The notes beneath the pieces are model-generated. The model did not search any database. It saw only the letters and a list, made by a program, of their open reading frames with translations, and had not been told where the DNA came from. From the NCBI GenBank assembly GCA_014706295.1, contig JACSVZ010000001.1:116633111-116697110 (forward strand): a stretch of DNA of 64,000 nucleotides, in the 5' to 3' direction. This stretch comes from Lycocorax pyrrhopterus obiensis (lineage: Eukaryota; Chordata; Aves; Passeriformes; Paradisaeidae). Made by a program: the position numbers and the translations under genes. Of the stretch, positions 13,206 through 25,270 are shown in pieces. The stretch's first letter is position 1. Every line of letters starts with the position of its first letter.

Positions 13206-13290
13206 TACGTGATGCAGAGCAGAAATCCATTAACTCATGATGCAGAACAGTAGAACATATGGAAACATGATGCAGAGCAGAACTCATTGT
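13206..13290. repeat. Three-copy degenerate minisatellite
   Basis: The core GATGCAGAGCAGAA occurs at 13211-13224, as GATGCAGAACAG at 13239-13250, and again exactly at 13269-13282. The period is 28-30 bp, and spacers share CATT/AACTCAT-like bases. It looks like a small minisatellite that has begun to decay. Confidence 0.75.
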
Positions 13291-13844
13291 TCCTTAATGG
13301 ATGTGGCTTTGCAGTACTCACAAGGGGCAGAAATAAGAATAAAAATCTACTTCAGAAGAAAAAAAGTATTATGACTTAATATCAGCAGAAATATATGAAT
13401 TTTACAGATCTGCTTGCCAGAGCACATGTGCAGCTCTTGTTTCACATTATAGTTGCAATCACATGTAATTTAGAGCTAAGGTGGGGTGGTTCAAAGAATG
13501 GGATACCAATAACTAAGTTTGCTAATCTGGTTATACACCTCTATAATGCCAAATAACCTTTATTCTGTCGAGTTTTCCAGAGGACCTGTTCAAAGCATGA
13601 TGATGATCATGCAGAAATTTCAAAATTCGTGTTTCAGAGGTGGTTGTCCTGAAAGTGTTTCCTTCCAGGCAGCAGGCTGGTCTGTGTGGCATTGAGATTT
13701 TTCTTGATCTGCAGGATGTTGCTCCTCAAAAGCCCCAGATTATTCTGGTCTGTGTACAGGAAGTTTCACTTGCTGGCTCACTGAAGGCAAAGGACATTGC
13801 ACAGCATTTTAAGTGTATGTTTCCTGCATCCTCAGGCTTTTGAA
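13291..13844. other. AT-rich DNA without recognisable features
   Basis: No gene or repeat family was recognised. Open frames are short. Confidence 0.5.
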
Positions 13845-13945
13845 AATCCCAGGATCCCAGAACAGGTCAGGTTGGAAGGAACTACCTGGAGGTCAACTAG
13901 TCCAGCCTCCCTGCTGGAGGAGTCTGCCTGGACTGAACACTGACT
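13845..13945 (-). mobile_element. CR1 LINE 3'-end fragment, antisense
   Basis: The segment reads as the reverse complement of a CR1 3' end. AATCCCAGGATCCCAGAA replaces the usual terminal repeat, then AGGTCAGGTTGGAAGGAACT, then the CTAGTCCAGCCTCCCTGCT block. It is strongly truncated. The right boundary is approximate because the match fades. Confidence 0.8.
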
Positions 13946-14589
13946 TCCACTAATGATGCCCTTAAACCTCCTGCCAGCATTTGCAGGAGTATTTAACACA
14001 TGTGGAGGTGGATTCTGCAGCTTTTCCTCAAGGGAGAAGACAAAAAGAGCATGGATCAGGCATAACTCCGTCAGTAAAAGAGTACCAAATAATAAAGAAT
14101 AAAGGTTCACACAACCTAAGAAATTTCAGGCTGCACTAACCCCTGCCAATGTGTTATCCACAAGCTGACTCTGCTGGCTCTAAGGTGGTACAGATGCCTC
14201 AGGGCCACCAATGATGCTTCAGGCCTCCAGCAGCACAGATTCCAGCGTGTTTTCAGCAGCACAGTGAGATCTGAAAGGCTGTTGGCAGCTTGGCTCACCA
14301 GCTTCCAGAGGGTGTGACAGCTCCAATTTGCAACCAGTGGTACCAGCCATTGACGGAAGGCTTCACATCCCAGCCCTCAAATGCTCAGATGCTGCTTCCC
14401 AGAGCTGCTTCCCAAACAGAGCTGGCACTCTCCCAAGAGCTTCTACATCTCATTTACCTCCTGGCTTATACTGTGTTAAATGCAGGCAAATTTCAGAGAC
14501 CAGCTCTGCTTTCACCAGGGAGGAGAGCCTGTGGAGATCATTTCCTCTCCTGAACCTGTCCCATGTCATATTGTCCTGTCTGTGCCTTG
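13946..14589. other. Non-coding stretch between two CR1 pieces
   Basis: No repeat or gene was recognised with confidence. Some of it may be decayed CR1 sequence. Confidence 0.4.
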
Positions 14590-14785
14590 CCAATGGCATC
14601 CTGGCCTGGATCAGAAATAGTGTGGCCAGCAGGACGTGGGCAGTGCTTGTTCTCCTGTGCTGGGCATTGGTGAGGCCACACCTGCAATTCTGGGTTCAGT
14701 TTTGGGTCCCTCACTACAAGAAGAACATTGGAGAGTGTCCAGAGAAGGATAATGGAGACAGGGAAGGGTCCGATCAGCACAGATC
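14590..14785 (+). pseudogene. CR1 LINE ORF2 C-terminal fragment (decayed)
   Basis: CR1 ORF2 encodes an endonuclease/reverse transcriptase; this piece covers only the end of the protein. In the frame of the 178-codon open frame at 14328-14864, one reads RNSVASRTW and then [14 protein letters not shown] and VPHYKKNI. These match the 'SSVASR', 'ALVRPHLEYCVQFWAP' and 'YKKDIE' signatures of the CR1 C-terminus. After that the frame departs from the family, and no 3' UTR or ATTCTATG tail follows, so both ends are broken. The open frame upstream of residue 85 or so is not CR1-like and is probably chance. Confidence 0.88.
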
Positions 14786-14869
14786 TGTGGCCTGCAGGTC
14801 CCTCAGACAGGGCAGACTGAACTCTCGTGTTGGAGAAGGTGTCTGTGAAAAGCAATTAATTTAGGGGGC

Positions 14870-15180
14870 ACATGTCAAAGTGCTAAGGAAAAGGAAACAA
14901 AGCTGAATCAAGAAGGTAGAGGGAGAAGGAGCAGTCCTGAAAGCAGTATGTGATTTTGGTCTTGAAAAAGTACAAAAGCTGACAATAGAGAGAAAAAAGT
15001 TTACAGGTGTGAAGCTGGGCTCCTTCATAACAGAGAGGGCTTTGAGAGGCAGCAAACACAGAAGGAAAGCAGTGAGCAGACAAGAGTACAAAAAATTAAG
15101 GAAAAAGGGTGACAGAACTAGGAAAAGGAAGGAACATGAACAATAAAGAGAGAAACTAAGAGGCTCAGTGGATGAAACTG
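14870..15180. repeat. Purine-rich low-complexity stretch
   Basis: The plus strand is dominated by A and G, with AAGGAAAAGG, AGAGGGAGAAGGAG and AAAGAGAGAAA runs over about 300 bp. There is no regular period. The minus-strand open frames here (14861-15208, rich in Ser, Phe and Leu) are products of this composition. Confidence 0.55.
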
Positions 15181-15559
15181 AAGGTGATAAGGCAGCAATG
15201 GGAGTCACCAGTTCAAGTGCACTGATGAAATAGAAAAACTGGTATATCCAAGCTGCAAATTTAAGGTTTCATTTGAGTATTGTACTGCTTTATCATAGTG
15301 CACTATTATCACATTGTTCTAAGAAAAGTTAGAAATTTGCAGTTTTTTCTTGGTATTTCTGAAGATTTTCTTTTGGCACTCACCTTTGTCACGCTCCAAT
15401 GACAAACAAAGCAGCTTGCCACGTAAATGCACACATTTATCATCAAACCCTCTTTTAAAGTCCCCTGTGTTTCCCATATTGTAATAAGTGCTAGAATTTT
15501 AAGCTGGAGCCCACAGTAGCGCTGGTACAAAACATAACAGGGTGTGACCAGAGATTTTT
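15181..15559. other. Non-coding stretch
   Basis: No gene or repeat family was recognised. Confidence 0.5.
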
Positions 15560-15626
15560 GGCTCTCACTGAATCCATTGGAAGATTTACTGTTGACGTCA
15601 ATGGGAGGAGAACTGGGCCCACGGTA
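15560..15626. repeat. Relic of an old amniote repeat containing a perfect CRE
   Basis: The segment with CACTGAATCCATTGGAAG, then GTTGACGTCAATGGGAGGAG, then ACTGGGCCCA resembles a widespread amniote repeat built around 'ACTGAAGTCAATGG...CATTGACTTCAATGGGAG...GGGCCC'. I recognise it from reptile and bird DNA but cannot name the family with certainty. TGACGTCA at 15593-15600 is an exact cAMP-response element made where the usual repeat has TGACTTCA. Confidence 0.5.
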
Positions 15627-18600
15627 GGAGCTACAGTAGTAAAAACAATGCATTTGACTTATTTTGCCATCTCTGCTTGCCAGTGGCCCTTTGGGCACTG
15701 CATGTAAATGAAGACAAAACAATAAAAGAGATTAAAATGTCTCTGATTCCAGCAGATTTAGAACAGACAAACAGTGAAAAATCAAAGTCTGCAGTGGTGC
15801 AAACTGTGTCATCACACTGCTTATGGCAGGTCATCCCACAGTCCCATGAAACACTGCCTGCTTAGGGTTTTCCTAGGATGCAAATCAGCACAAAAAAGTG
15901 GATATTGATGAAAGAGAATATTTTTAGGCTTGCAAATCAGGCAGAGTCATTCAAATTCTTGGCCCCAGCCATGTGCTGCTGAGTAGTGTCAGATGCTCAC
16001 ACATACACAAATTGACATTTACAAGGCACGCTGTGCCTAGTGCCAAGTTCAGAAATAAATTGCCTCTTTTCATAGGTTCACCAGAGCCTCCTGAGTACAC
16101 TAGAGCCTCCTAAGATTCATTTATTGTTTGCTACTGGAGGGATTGGAATGCTCCTGGGCAGAGAATGAAAATCCATCCAGGGTAGCATAAGGGAAACTGC
16201 ATAAAATGAAGTGCAAAAAGCTGCAGTTCTGTGGGGTAATGTGTTTTGGGTGTGCTGCACGTGGAGGATTAGGTTTGACTGTAATTAACAGCAGTGTGGG
16301 CTGCATAATTAACTCCAGGTGAATGCTGCTGGAAACCAACTCAAATAAATAGCAGCAGCACTTACCTGGGAAGTGTAGAGGAGGCTGGGTCTGATCCCTG
16401 AGGCTTCGCTTGTAAAGAATTCAGCCCTGAGAGGATTTCCTTCAGGTGCACAGAGGTGATGCTGACTGCTGGTGGATCTCTCCGAGAACACAAAGTATTT
16501 TGGTGCTGGAGGAAGCTGAAGATCCTCATTTTGCCTCTTCGCTTGTCCAGGCCCAATGTGATATTAAGTTCTGCAAGTCCACCTGAGGAGAAATATGTGC
16601 ACATTTATAGTAGAAGAAAAAGGAGAACCTCACCTGTTTGGAGGAGCCATTGATCAAAAAGCCAGTGTGCTGTCACTTGGCTGTCTCATGGTACCTCAAA
16701 AGAAACATAAAATTCACTTAGGCAATGCTGCACAACAATATTGGACACAGGAGCCATGAGATTACATCTCAGAGCCTGCAAAGCCTGTCTAAACCCCTTC
16801 CTGAAGCCCTGAGAGCCAGCAAAGCTCACATTTACCAGCCTTTGTCTTCCTCCTTGGACTGTTTTCCTCCTGGAGAAGGTACAGGCCCTGAGTTTGCTGA
16901 TGAGGCCACTTCTCAATAGCATTGTCTTTCTGCAGATAATTATAGAATGGGTTTGGACAGCTAAGAATGATGATCTCTACCACATGGTGCTGTAACATTT
17001 AACAAGGGAGACAAAGAAGACAAAGCTTTACCACAGACTCCCCTAATGAGGCAAGATGGTGCCTGTGGTGAGAGATTCTATTCCCTGTCACAGTCACTGA
17101 AAACACTGCAAGAGGAAGAAGGGCAGAGGCCTTACTTGTAGTCATCTTTCTGAAAAAGAGCTACAAATACATGGCTGCTGGCTTGTCTGGTTCTTCAGAT
17201 CTGGGGCAGGCCTTGAGCTGTGTTGGTGCCACCAGCAGTTATCTTTGGACATGATGGTCGCTCCTGACTGAGGGAAGGTTTCTAGAGATAAATATGATCC
17301 TCTGTTGGGCTAGTTCATACATGTGGGAAAAGTCAGACAAGATTTAGGACACACAAGCCCTTCTGGGTGAGAAGGGTTTCGGCTTTGTGCCTGTTTATTC
17401 CAGTTTTATCAGTGGGTCTAATGTAAGGTGTTGTCTCACCCTGAAAACCTTGCTGTGCTTGTATCTATAGTTCCCAGCAGCTTCAATAATGCTTCCAGGA
17501 GTATTTATCCCATTTAAAACTGACCTATGCAGCTTCAAGCCCTGGTGTGAAGTGCTGTGAGCATGACCTTGTCTTGGGTTTAGCAGCTCCAGTGCTGCCA
17601 GCTGTGGCTGGGGTGGCTGCTCTGGATTTTAAGGAAGTTCAGAGGTCTCCAAACACTGCCCACTGCCTCACAATAGTGATGGGTGAATCTCTCAGTCTTT
17701 ACAAAATGCTTGTGTTTTAAGAGCTTATTATAAAGAAAAATGGAAAATAAGAAACAAAACGAGCTACTCTTCTTTCTCTCATTCATGGCTGTGGGAAAAG
17801 AAGTGCTTTGAGAACAAAGGGCAGAGCTGGGAGAGCTCATGCAGACATGGTACCCCCTCACCCACACAGCCCTTCAGCTTTGCTTTTAAATGCCCTGCTT
17901 TTACATATTTGCCTCCTTTTGGGGCCAGAAGTTTGAATCATCTTTGTGGGAAAAAGAAGGGAATATGTTGAGGGACATGTTTCCCATCCTTTGCCCTTCC
18001 TGTGGGAGGACTTCAGACATTTTACAGGCAGAGTTTGTTCAAAATGCAAAGAAGTTGAGAAATGGCTTGGGAGCAGAGCTGGGAAGGATGGGAACAACTT
18101 GGGGCTCAGAGATGTGAAAACCAAGTCCTGCCTATGGGTGCCTTAGTAACTGTAACCAAATAGCTCCCAGCCCGTTTTTATTAGCGAGCTTCATGTGTTT
18201 AGGGGTAGATATTAATCTACAATTTGGTGTGAATGTCAGGTGTCAATGAAGAGCAGATCCCAGCTGGAACAGCAAGGACATTGCATCCAGGCTGTGTTGG
18301 AGGTGCAGGAGTGGAGCTGTGTGGGAGACTTGGCTGAGTTTGTTGCTCCAGGCCAGCTCGAGCTGCTGATTCCCTGTAACTTCAGCCGGAGTAATTTGAT
18401 GTGCTTGGGCATGTGGCTCCAGTCTGCCCTCAGAAACACCTCTTCCAGCATGGTGACCTTAATTCCTCCCTTTCTATTCTCTCGTGTTAAAAATAAGGAG
18501 GAAAGAAATCCAGCTTTTGTTGGCAGAATGCTCTGCTTGTGCCACTTGTCCTCAGGGGACTACACCCACACTGAGCTCCCAGCACCGGGGTGTGGGAAGC

Positions 18601-18919
18601 CTGAGCACGAACATTTGCCCAGACATCAGGATTCCAGGGTCTTGCAAGGATTGTTGGGACATTGGCCCCTTAGTTTGGGTCAGCCCAAGTGTCCTGGGTT
18701 AGGAGACAGGTCTCACTCCTTCTTCATCCTCCATGGAGAGAGAGGGAGATGATAACTTTGGATACTTCCCAGTTTTAGGCATGCTCTTGCTTCGAATTGT
18801 TCCTTGGAAGCGTGCACAGCATTTATGGCATTAGCAACTCAGTTCATAACAGGAGCCCCAGTTTTCCTCCATTTCTGTAAGAATTCACACTGCAGGTGCA
18901 GGAAGACATTCAGTGCCCT
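15627..18919. other. Non-coding stretch
   Basis: No gene, RNA or repeat family was recognised in about 3.3 kb. Open frames at 17858-18124 (minus) and 18240-18752 (plus, 170 codons) have no domain that I recognise; the latter is in a less AT-rich patch and is the longest unexplained frame here. Confidence 0.45.
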
Positions 18920-19028
18920 CAGGCACAGGGTGTGACTCTTGGGGTGTCCTGTGCAGGGCCAGGAGCTGGACTCGATGATCCTTGTGGGTCCCTTCCAACT
19001 CAGGGCATTCTGTGATTCTACGATTCTA
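18920..19028 (+). mobile_element. CR1 LINE 3'-end fragment, sense
   Basis: The run GTGTCCTGTGCAGGGCCAGG, AGCTGGACTCGATGATCCTT, then GTGGGTCCCTTCCAACTCAG and the tail ATTCTGTGATTCTACGATTCTA is a textbook CR1 3' end of the 'ACTCGATGATCC' subfamily. It is about 110 bp long and strongly 5'-truncated. Confidence 0.93.
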
Positions 19029-19658
19029 AATTTCCTGGCTGCAACCCATGATACAGTGAGGAGTCACACACTGTTCTGCTGAAAGAAAAGTGTGTCACTT
19101 CACAACGCTCTAACAAAGTACAAGTTAATTCCTCTCAGAGGCACGTTCAGATGTCCTGCACAAACCACAAGATGTCAGTCTGGCTACATGAAAATTCAGG
19201 CACAGTCCTGCCCGTGTTCATGAAGTATTTTAAACTCTAATATCTCTGGTAACACAATCTCTTCATGTACCACTACAATTTGTCCTGCCATATAGCCATA
19301 AATCTTGTTTTTCTTTGCAGTGGCTCTTTCACATAGGGCAAAATATTTAAGATAAAAAATGATGTCAGGGAATGTAATTTACCTCTTGTTAAAAATAGTT
19401 TTTAATACTGCAGTGTCCTTGATCTTTATGTTCTGGCTCTGGTTTTGCTGTGCTAACACTTGCAAGGACACACACTGGCAGGTGGGATTAGTTGTACTCT
19501 TACAAACCATTTCCTTGAAGCACTTTGTGCAGAAAGCACTCTCGGTACTAAACAAGTCATGGGTCACTTTCTCTCCATGTTTCCCTATTTGACTGATCCT
19601 TGTGCTACAGTTTAAATTTCCACATGCATTCCCTCAGACATTTGCTCTGGCAATTAAA
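19029..19658. other. Non-coding stretch
   Basis: No gene or repeat family was recognised. Confidence 0.5.
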
Positions 19659-20117
19659 TGGAGCAAGTCCAGGGGAGGCCACAAATACGATCCAAGGGCT
19701 GGGGCATCTCTCCAATGAAGATCAACTGAGAGACAGTTGGAGTTGTTCAGCCTGGAGAAGAGAAAGCTCCAGGGACACCTCAGAGCCCCTTTCCAGTGCC
19801 TAAACGGTCTCCAGGAGAGCTGGAGAGGGCCTTTAGACAAGGGATGAAGGGACAGGACACAGAGAATGGCTCTAAACTTAAAGAGAGTAGGTTTAAGTTG
19901 AGTATTGGGAAGAAATTCCTCCCTGTGAGGGTGGGGGGGCCCTGGCACAGGGTGCCCAGAGAAGCTGTGGCTGTCCCTGGATCCCTGAATTGTCCAAGGC
20001 CAGGCTGGACGGGGCTTGGAGAAACCTGGGATAGTGGAATGTGTCCCATGGATGACAGGGGTTTGGAACTAAAGAATCTCTAAGGTCCCATCCAACCCAA
20101 ACCATTCTATGATTCTA
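19659..20117 (+). mobile_element. CR1 LINE fragment, sense, end of ORF2 plus 3' UTR
   Basis: It begins with GGAGCAAGTCCAGGGGAGGC and runs through 'GGGCTGGGGCATCTCTCC' and GTTGTTCAGCCTGGAGAAGA. Next come AAGAAATTCCTCCCTGTGAG and CCCTGGCACAGGGTGCCCAG, the GTCCCATCCAACCCAAACC block and the tail ATTCTATGATTCTA. At about 460 bp, it is one of the longer CR1 pieces here. The open frames within it (19796-20083 plus; 19634-19948, 19780-20049 and 19893-20105 minus) are shadows. Confidence 0.95.
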
Positions 20118-20215
20118 ATTTCTTGGGGGGTGCTTTTTTTGTTTGTTTTGTGGGTTTTTTTGGGCTGGTAGTTGTTGTTGTTTGTTTTGTTGTTGTTGGG
20201 GGGTTTTTTGTGTCA
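20118..20215. repeat. GT-rich low-complexity patch after a CR1 tail
   Basis: The stretch following the CR1 3' end is almost only G and T on the plus strand, with TTGTTGTTGTTTGTTTTGTT and several runs of 3-6 G. It may be an expanded tail or local slippage. The G-runs are separated by loops that are long for a stable quadruplex. Confidence 0.7.
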
Positions 20216-21788
20216 TTGGTATCTGGGGAACTGCAAGTGCTCAGTTCAGGGTGCCCAGCCTCTTTAGCTATGGGGTTAGATCCCAATTTTTTAATCCTTC
20301 TTGCTGATTTCCTCCATGTGACATTTCTTCTGGCCATGTGTCTGCGCAAGATTTGCCTCTGGCCCAACCCCTGCCTCCTTAGAGACTCCTGGGTCTGTTC
20401 CTAAGCACTGTGACTTGACCATGCACTGGGAGAAGCCTTTGTCCCTTAAGGCAAAGCCATTCCCCCTCTGCATCACGGGGCTGTGCCAGGGTAGCTGAAG
20501 GCAGGGCCTGGTCCATGTGCTGCTAATGACACAGAAATCTTCCAGAACGTGACAATCACCCTGCATAAATTTCTTGGGATTATGGATCTTTTCAGGCTCA
20601 TTCTTTACTTCAGATCAAAGCCTACCAAACCGGTTTATATTTCTCCGGTGATAGATGTTAGGGGATATATTCAATTAAACCCCAATTTTAATACTGTAAC
20701 TGGAGTTAAACAAATTTAAAACAATTTCCATGTGTAGTTAAGACATCTTGCACAACTTCTAAAAAGGTCTTATTTCTCACTGTATTACAAATCTTCTGGG
20801 TTAATAAATATGTTTCACTTTGTAAATGGCATTCAATTTCAGTTGGCAAAGATAGTGGAGTAGTGAGATAAAGCAGAAAGTGGAAAAAAAAAACTGGAGA
20901 AAGAACAAACACAATCTTGAAAAAGATGGATATTTTTGTTATTTTACCATGATAATATTTGTGGAAAAAAAGTCTGCCTGCCACTGAACACTCCTAATGT
21001 TTACAGGGAGGACGCTGTTGCCAATGGCCATGTGAGCCTGCTCGTGGAGAAATCCAAATATTGTCAGGCAGCTGCAGGTGGCAGTGCAGGACTGTGGATG
21101 GAGAGATGGCGGCTCTCAGGATCTGGGTCTGGTCCAGTGTTGTAGCTAAACTTGCTCACTCTTTGTTACTGTGATGTAACCTTACCGTAATCCAGGCTTG
21201 CTGCTGGTGTTGCTCACTCTGTTGAGGGGATTGCAGGTGATTTTCTCTCATGTGACAGTTTTCCTTCCAAGCAAGTGTAACAAATGGTAACAGCTGAAAA
21301 GAGTGATATACTTTAGTAAAGGACGTAAAAAGGAATTTACGTTTTTTTCATTGGGGGTACCACTGATCCGCACATTCATATTTCTGACTATTTTCACTCA
21401 TTTTCTGAGGGGGTAATAAACTGTTGCTTTAACAGTGCATGTTGGGAGACTAAAAAAGAAGACAGGACAGATATGTGCCCAGGCTTTGTCACACCTTTAG
21501 GTTTCCTCCTAAAAACCTTCTGAGATACAGCTTAGGGGTTCAGAAGCTAAATAACTTCTTATAAGAATGACTGAAAACAAATCTAGGCCTTGATCTTGCA
21601 GTCTTGTGTTTTAGCAGTCTGACTTCAGACCCTGCGTAGGATCAGTCACATGCAGAAAGTATTTATGGAACTGATGCCCATGATGGAATATAAAAACCAG
21701 AGGGCCCTGCTTCCAAATAATAACATAAGATGCATAACATTTTTGTTGCATAGGAGAAATTAATTATAGAATTGTAGTAAATTTGGTG
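20216..21788. other. AT-rich DNA without recognisable features
   Basis: No gene, RNA or repeat family was recognised. Open frames are short and without domains. Confidence 0.5.
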
Positions 21789-21863
21789 TTTAAGAGAGCT
21801 GGATTTGAATTCCAGTTCTTTCACAGGCTTCCTCCTGTGACCTTCGAGCAAGGCACTGAGGTG
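21789..21863 (+). mobile_element. Possible MIR/CORE-SINE relic
   Basis: GGATTTGAATTCCAGTTCTT, then CTGTGACCTTCGAGCAAGG and CACTGAGGTG line up with the core of MIR-type SINEs ('GGTTCGAATCCCGGCTCTGCCAC...TGTGACCTTGGGCAAG...ACTTA'). Such tRNA-derived SINEs are very old and rare in birds. The match is recognised by eye over about 75 bp. Confidence 0.45.
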
Positions 21864-21899
21864 TAAAAGCAAGGCTCTTGGAGAGAGTCCCTGCAGCCT

Positions 21900-21931
21900 G
21901 GAATACTGATTATTTGGAATACTCATTATTT
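21900..21931. repeat. 16-bp tandem duplication
   Basis: GGAATACTGATTATTT at 21900-21915 is followed directly by GGAATACTCATTATTT at 21916-21931, with one difference. Confidence 0.85.
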
Positions 21932-23117
21932 GTTTCTAACAGGACTGGCAATGGGAGATAAATTCCCTTTCTGCCCAAGGATCTGTGTGTGCAACCTCTG
22001 ATGTTTTGCCACTGCAAACAGAGAGAGGCCTTGTAGCTGCCACGTTTGACCCATAAGTATAAAAAGCTGTAGGGAGAATCCACACACCCTCTGAAAGGTT
22101 TTGTGTGTGTGTCCCCCTCAGCCAGTGCAGTGACATCACTGGTGCCGGGTGCTCTCCCTTTCCCAAAGTGCTCCCCGTGGGTTTTGGGAAGGCCAGGAAG
22201 GCACCAGGCCCAGCCAAGCCTTTGACTGTGCCTCTGCCTACAAGAAACCACAGTTTGTGACTGTAAATGGTGCTTGGAGAAGCCTCACTTTTGTTGGACT
22301 GGGAGATTTTTGTGAAGTCAGAGCCAAGATCGTGTGGTTTGGAAGAGGCTCTTTGGAGATTAGCAGCAGATCAGTAGATTTCTCAACTGCCTCTGACAGC
22401 TCTGAGTAGGAGGGACAACAGCCTGGGGTTTAGGAGAGTCAGGATTATGTCCCTTGCTCTTCCGCTTTCTCCTCTGCAACCCCAGGGCATGGGACTGGAG
22501 CCTGGGTGAAGTTCCAAGGACCAGATGCTGAGAGAAGGACAGGGAAAGAAGAGACAGTCCTTGTAGGGCCAGGTTCAGAGGAGGTGTTGCAGTGATGGCT
22601 TCACCCCCAGACCTCAAAGGTGTTTCTTGGTGGACCTCTGCACAGTTAAATTCCCTAGGGAGTCAAGTTCCCTGTGTCCTTAGGCTGGAAATAGGTTAAA
22701 ATGTGTTCCTGTTTGGTTATTTTAGTCTAAATCAGAAGCCATGTTGGAGTTACACTCAGCAGAGGGATAACACTGCAAAGACTGTACTGTGAGGGAGTCA
22801 CGGGTGTGCTTTTAAACTCACCCTGATCCCTGTGTGAGATAATGGGGAGAACTGAAATGGTAAAAATTCAAATATTGACACAGGCAAACATCTGAACAAA
22901 TGCCTGGATATGAGAAGACCCAAACTTCAAGGCTGTGAGGACAAAGCCCTCTGTTTATCCACAGAGCAGGTCCTGCAGTGGAACAAGCTCCTGGTGTCTC
23001 CTCATCGATGTGCCATCGCTTTGTCCTTTGGGGACCACTGGTGAGCAACACCTGACCAGGGCCTGGCATGTGGCCATTCATTCATGGCACACAGATGTCT
23101 GAACAGCTACTGGACTT
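21932..23117. other. Non-coding stretch
   Basis: No gene or repeat family was recognised. The segment 22080-22620 is less AT-rich than its flanks and holds short overlapping open frames. Confidence 0.45.
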
Positions 23118-23250
23118 GGAGTGTCCAAGGCCAGGCTGGATGGGGCCTGGAGCAACCTGGGATAGTGGAAGGTGTCCCTGCCCATGGCAGGGGATTGTAA
23201 CTGGATGGGCTTTAAGGTCCCTTCCAACCCAAACCATTCTCTGATTCAAT
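23118..23250 (+). mobile_element. CR1 LINE 3'-end fragment, sense
   Basis: GTGTCCAAGGCCAGGCTGGA, then GCCTGGAGCAACCTGGGATA, then CCCTGCCCATGGCAGGGGAT and CCAACCCAAACCATTCT give a clear CR1 3' UTR end. The tail has decayed to CTGATTCAATG. Confidence 0.93.
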
Positions 23251-25270
23251 GAAATGGGGGTTTTGGTTTGGGTTTTTTTTTTGTTTAAGAAGCAGCCCGT
23301 GAAACTGTGGTTGGCAAGATATTGGTGGTCTTTATGTAGGAAGCAGTTTACAGTCAAAATCTACAGATGGAATTAGGAAAATAATCTTATATATAAATTA
23401 TGTAGTACATGAAAGAAATAGGTGAACTACAAGCAGATTGTCCAAGTGATAGAGCACACCAAGAAAAGTATTTGTCTGGACTGATTGCAGAGGCCTTTGA
23501 TTTTCTTGAGCTCTACAAACTCACTGTAATTATCAACTGAAACTGGAAAGAAGCTATTAATTGGTAAAGTATTCTTCTCTCCCCTCTGCCTGTGAAGGTT
23601 TGAACTGAACAGTTTTCCAGTTCCACCCATGTCTTGGAAAATTTGGGAGTATTCAAAACTCCATTAAAACACCTCATGCAATCTCTGGAAGGGCACGTGT
23701 CTTTCTTGTGTGGTTTGACAAATACCCTACTTGCTTTTCCCATAACACTTTTCCTTTCTTGTGTTGGAAACTTGCTTCATTTTCAGTCAAAATTGTCACT
23801 GTAAACTTTTTCTGAGACTTTGATGGCCATGAATAACTGACCTTCTTCCTTCTCAGTATGATACTACAGCAGCTTTAAAGACAGGACCTCTTTCAGCTGA
23901 TTTGTTGAAGAAGCTGGGCAGATTTAACAAATTTTAGAAAAGAACTATAAAATACCTGACCTGCTTGACCTGAGGCTGGTGGATATAAGCTACATGTGGA
24001 GTCTGGGAGCTGAGAGGAGGAAACAGGCAGAGTTTGCTGGGAACTTGTGTTAAAATTGTTCTGCTCAGTCATGACCTTCAAGACTGTAATTCAAAAAAGA
24101 GACCTGTTGAATTAAGAACAGACAGCTCATATCTTGATGTCTCCACTACCAATGCTGTATTTACTCTGTATACCGAATTAAAAATAATGAAATGGCTTTC
24201 CAGTGGTGATAACTTTATTGAATTTACATCCTAAATCACTTTTAAATGAGAACAAGTGATTATGATTTTCTTTTGGAGTACTCTGAAATATTTATGATGA
24301 TTAAAATGTGATCTGAAGCAATTCACAAAATTATAATGCTCAATCTGAGCTCTGTCATGAAGGTTTGCAAAGGTCCTAAATATCAGATTATTTTATGGCT
24401 GTAACAAGTTTTTAGAGTCACATGACTGTGTGATGCAAATCAAGACAATTCCATTGGCATGCTTGTATTTTTCCACTGAGAATCTAATTATAAGATAGCA
24501 AAATTCTCTGTTGGACTATTTTCTGTGAATTCCAGTAGTGGAACAGCAGTATATTCACTCCCACAATCATGCAGTATTTCACAATCCTTAATTTCCTTTT
24601 TAAAGACTGGAGATATCCCGCTAATAGCATTAAAACATCTTCAGGCAATTAAAAGCAATAACAGTAACTTTAGCAAGAACATAATTGTGTTAGGCTGGAA
24701 AATGATCTGCTACTTATACAACTTAACTAACACAACCAAATAACAGCTGCTGTCCTCTCTGGCTCAGGTCTTACAGGCTTAGCTCCGAGTTCTTTTTGTC
24801 CTTTTCCAGCTGCTGCTTTGGATGTTTGTGGTGCCTAATAGTGTGAGCATCCACAGAGAGGCATAGGCTGCTTTTTGGAATAATAAATGTTAAAGGTGAA
24901 AAGTGGAGTATATAATGCTACATGCATTATAAAGCTTTGAATTTCCTAGCTGCTGTGAGATATTCTGCATCTGAATCATCTTGTGAAATACCTCATTGCT
25001 TCTGTTCAGAGGGTGTTTTTCAGCTGGGAGAACAAGAAATCTAATTTCATAATGACACAGGAAGAGTGGATTAAAATTATCCAATGTTAACCAAGCTCAC
25101 TCTTGCTCCAGGCCTTTACCACTTTCTTATTAAATTTTGTACAGGGTTTTAAACAGATTTTTCAGTTAACAGTAAAAAAAAATCGAATCTTCAAGAATGT
25201 ATTCCATTTGGAGCTGTAAATTCTAAATGTGTCTGAGAACTTTATGAAGAGAAATCAAGTGGAAATGATA
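23251..25270. other. AT-rich DNA without recognisable features
   Basis: A T-rich run follows the CR1. No gene or repeat family was recognised in this 2-kb segment. Confidence 0.5.

Noticed and set aside
20118..20215. G-quadruplex in the GT-rich patch
   Set aside because: The G-runs are separated by loops much longer than 7 bases in most places, so a stable quadruplex is unlikely.
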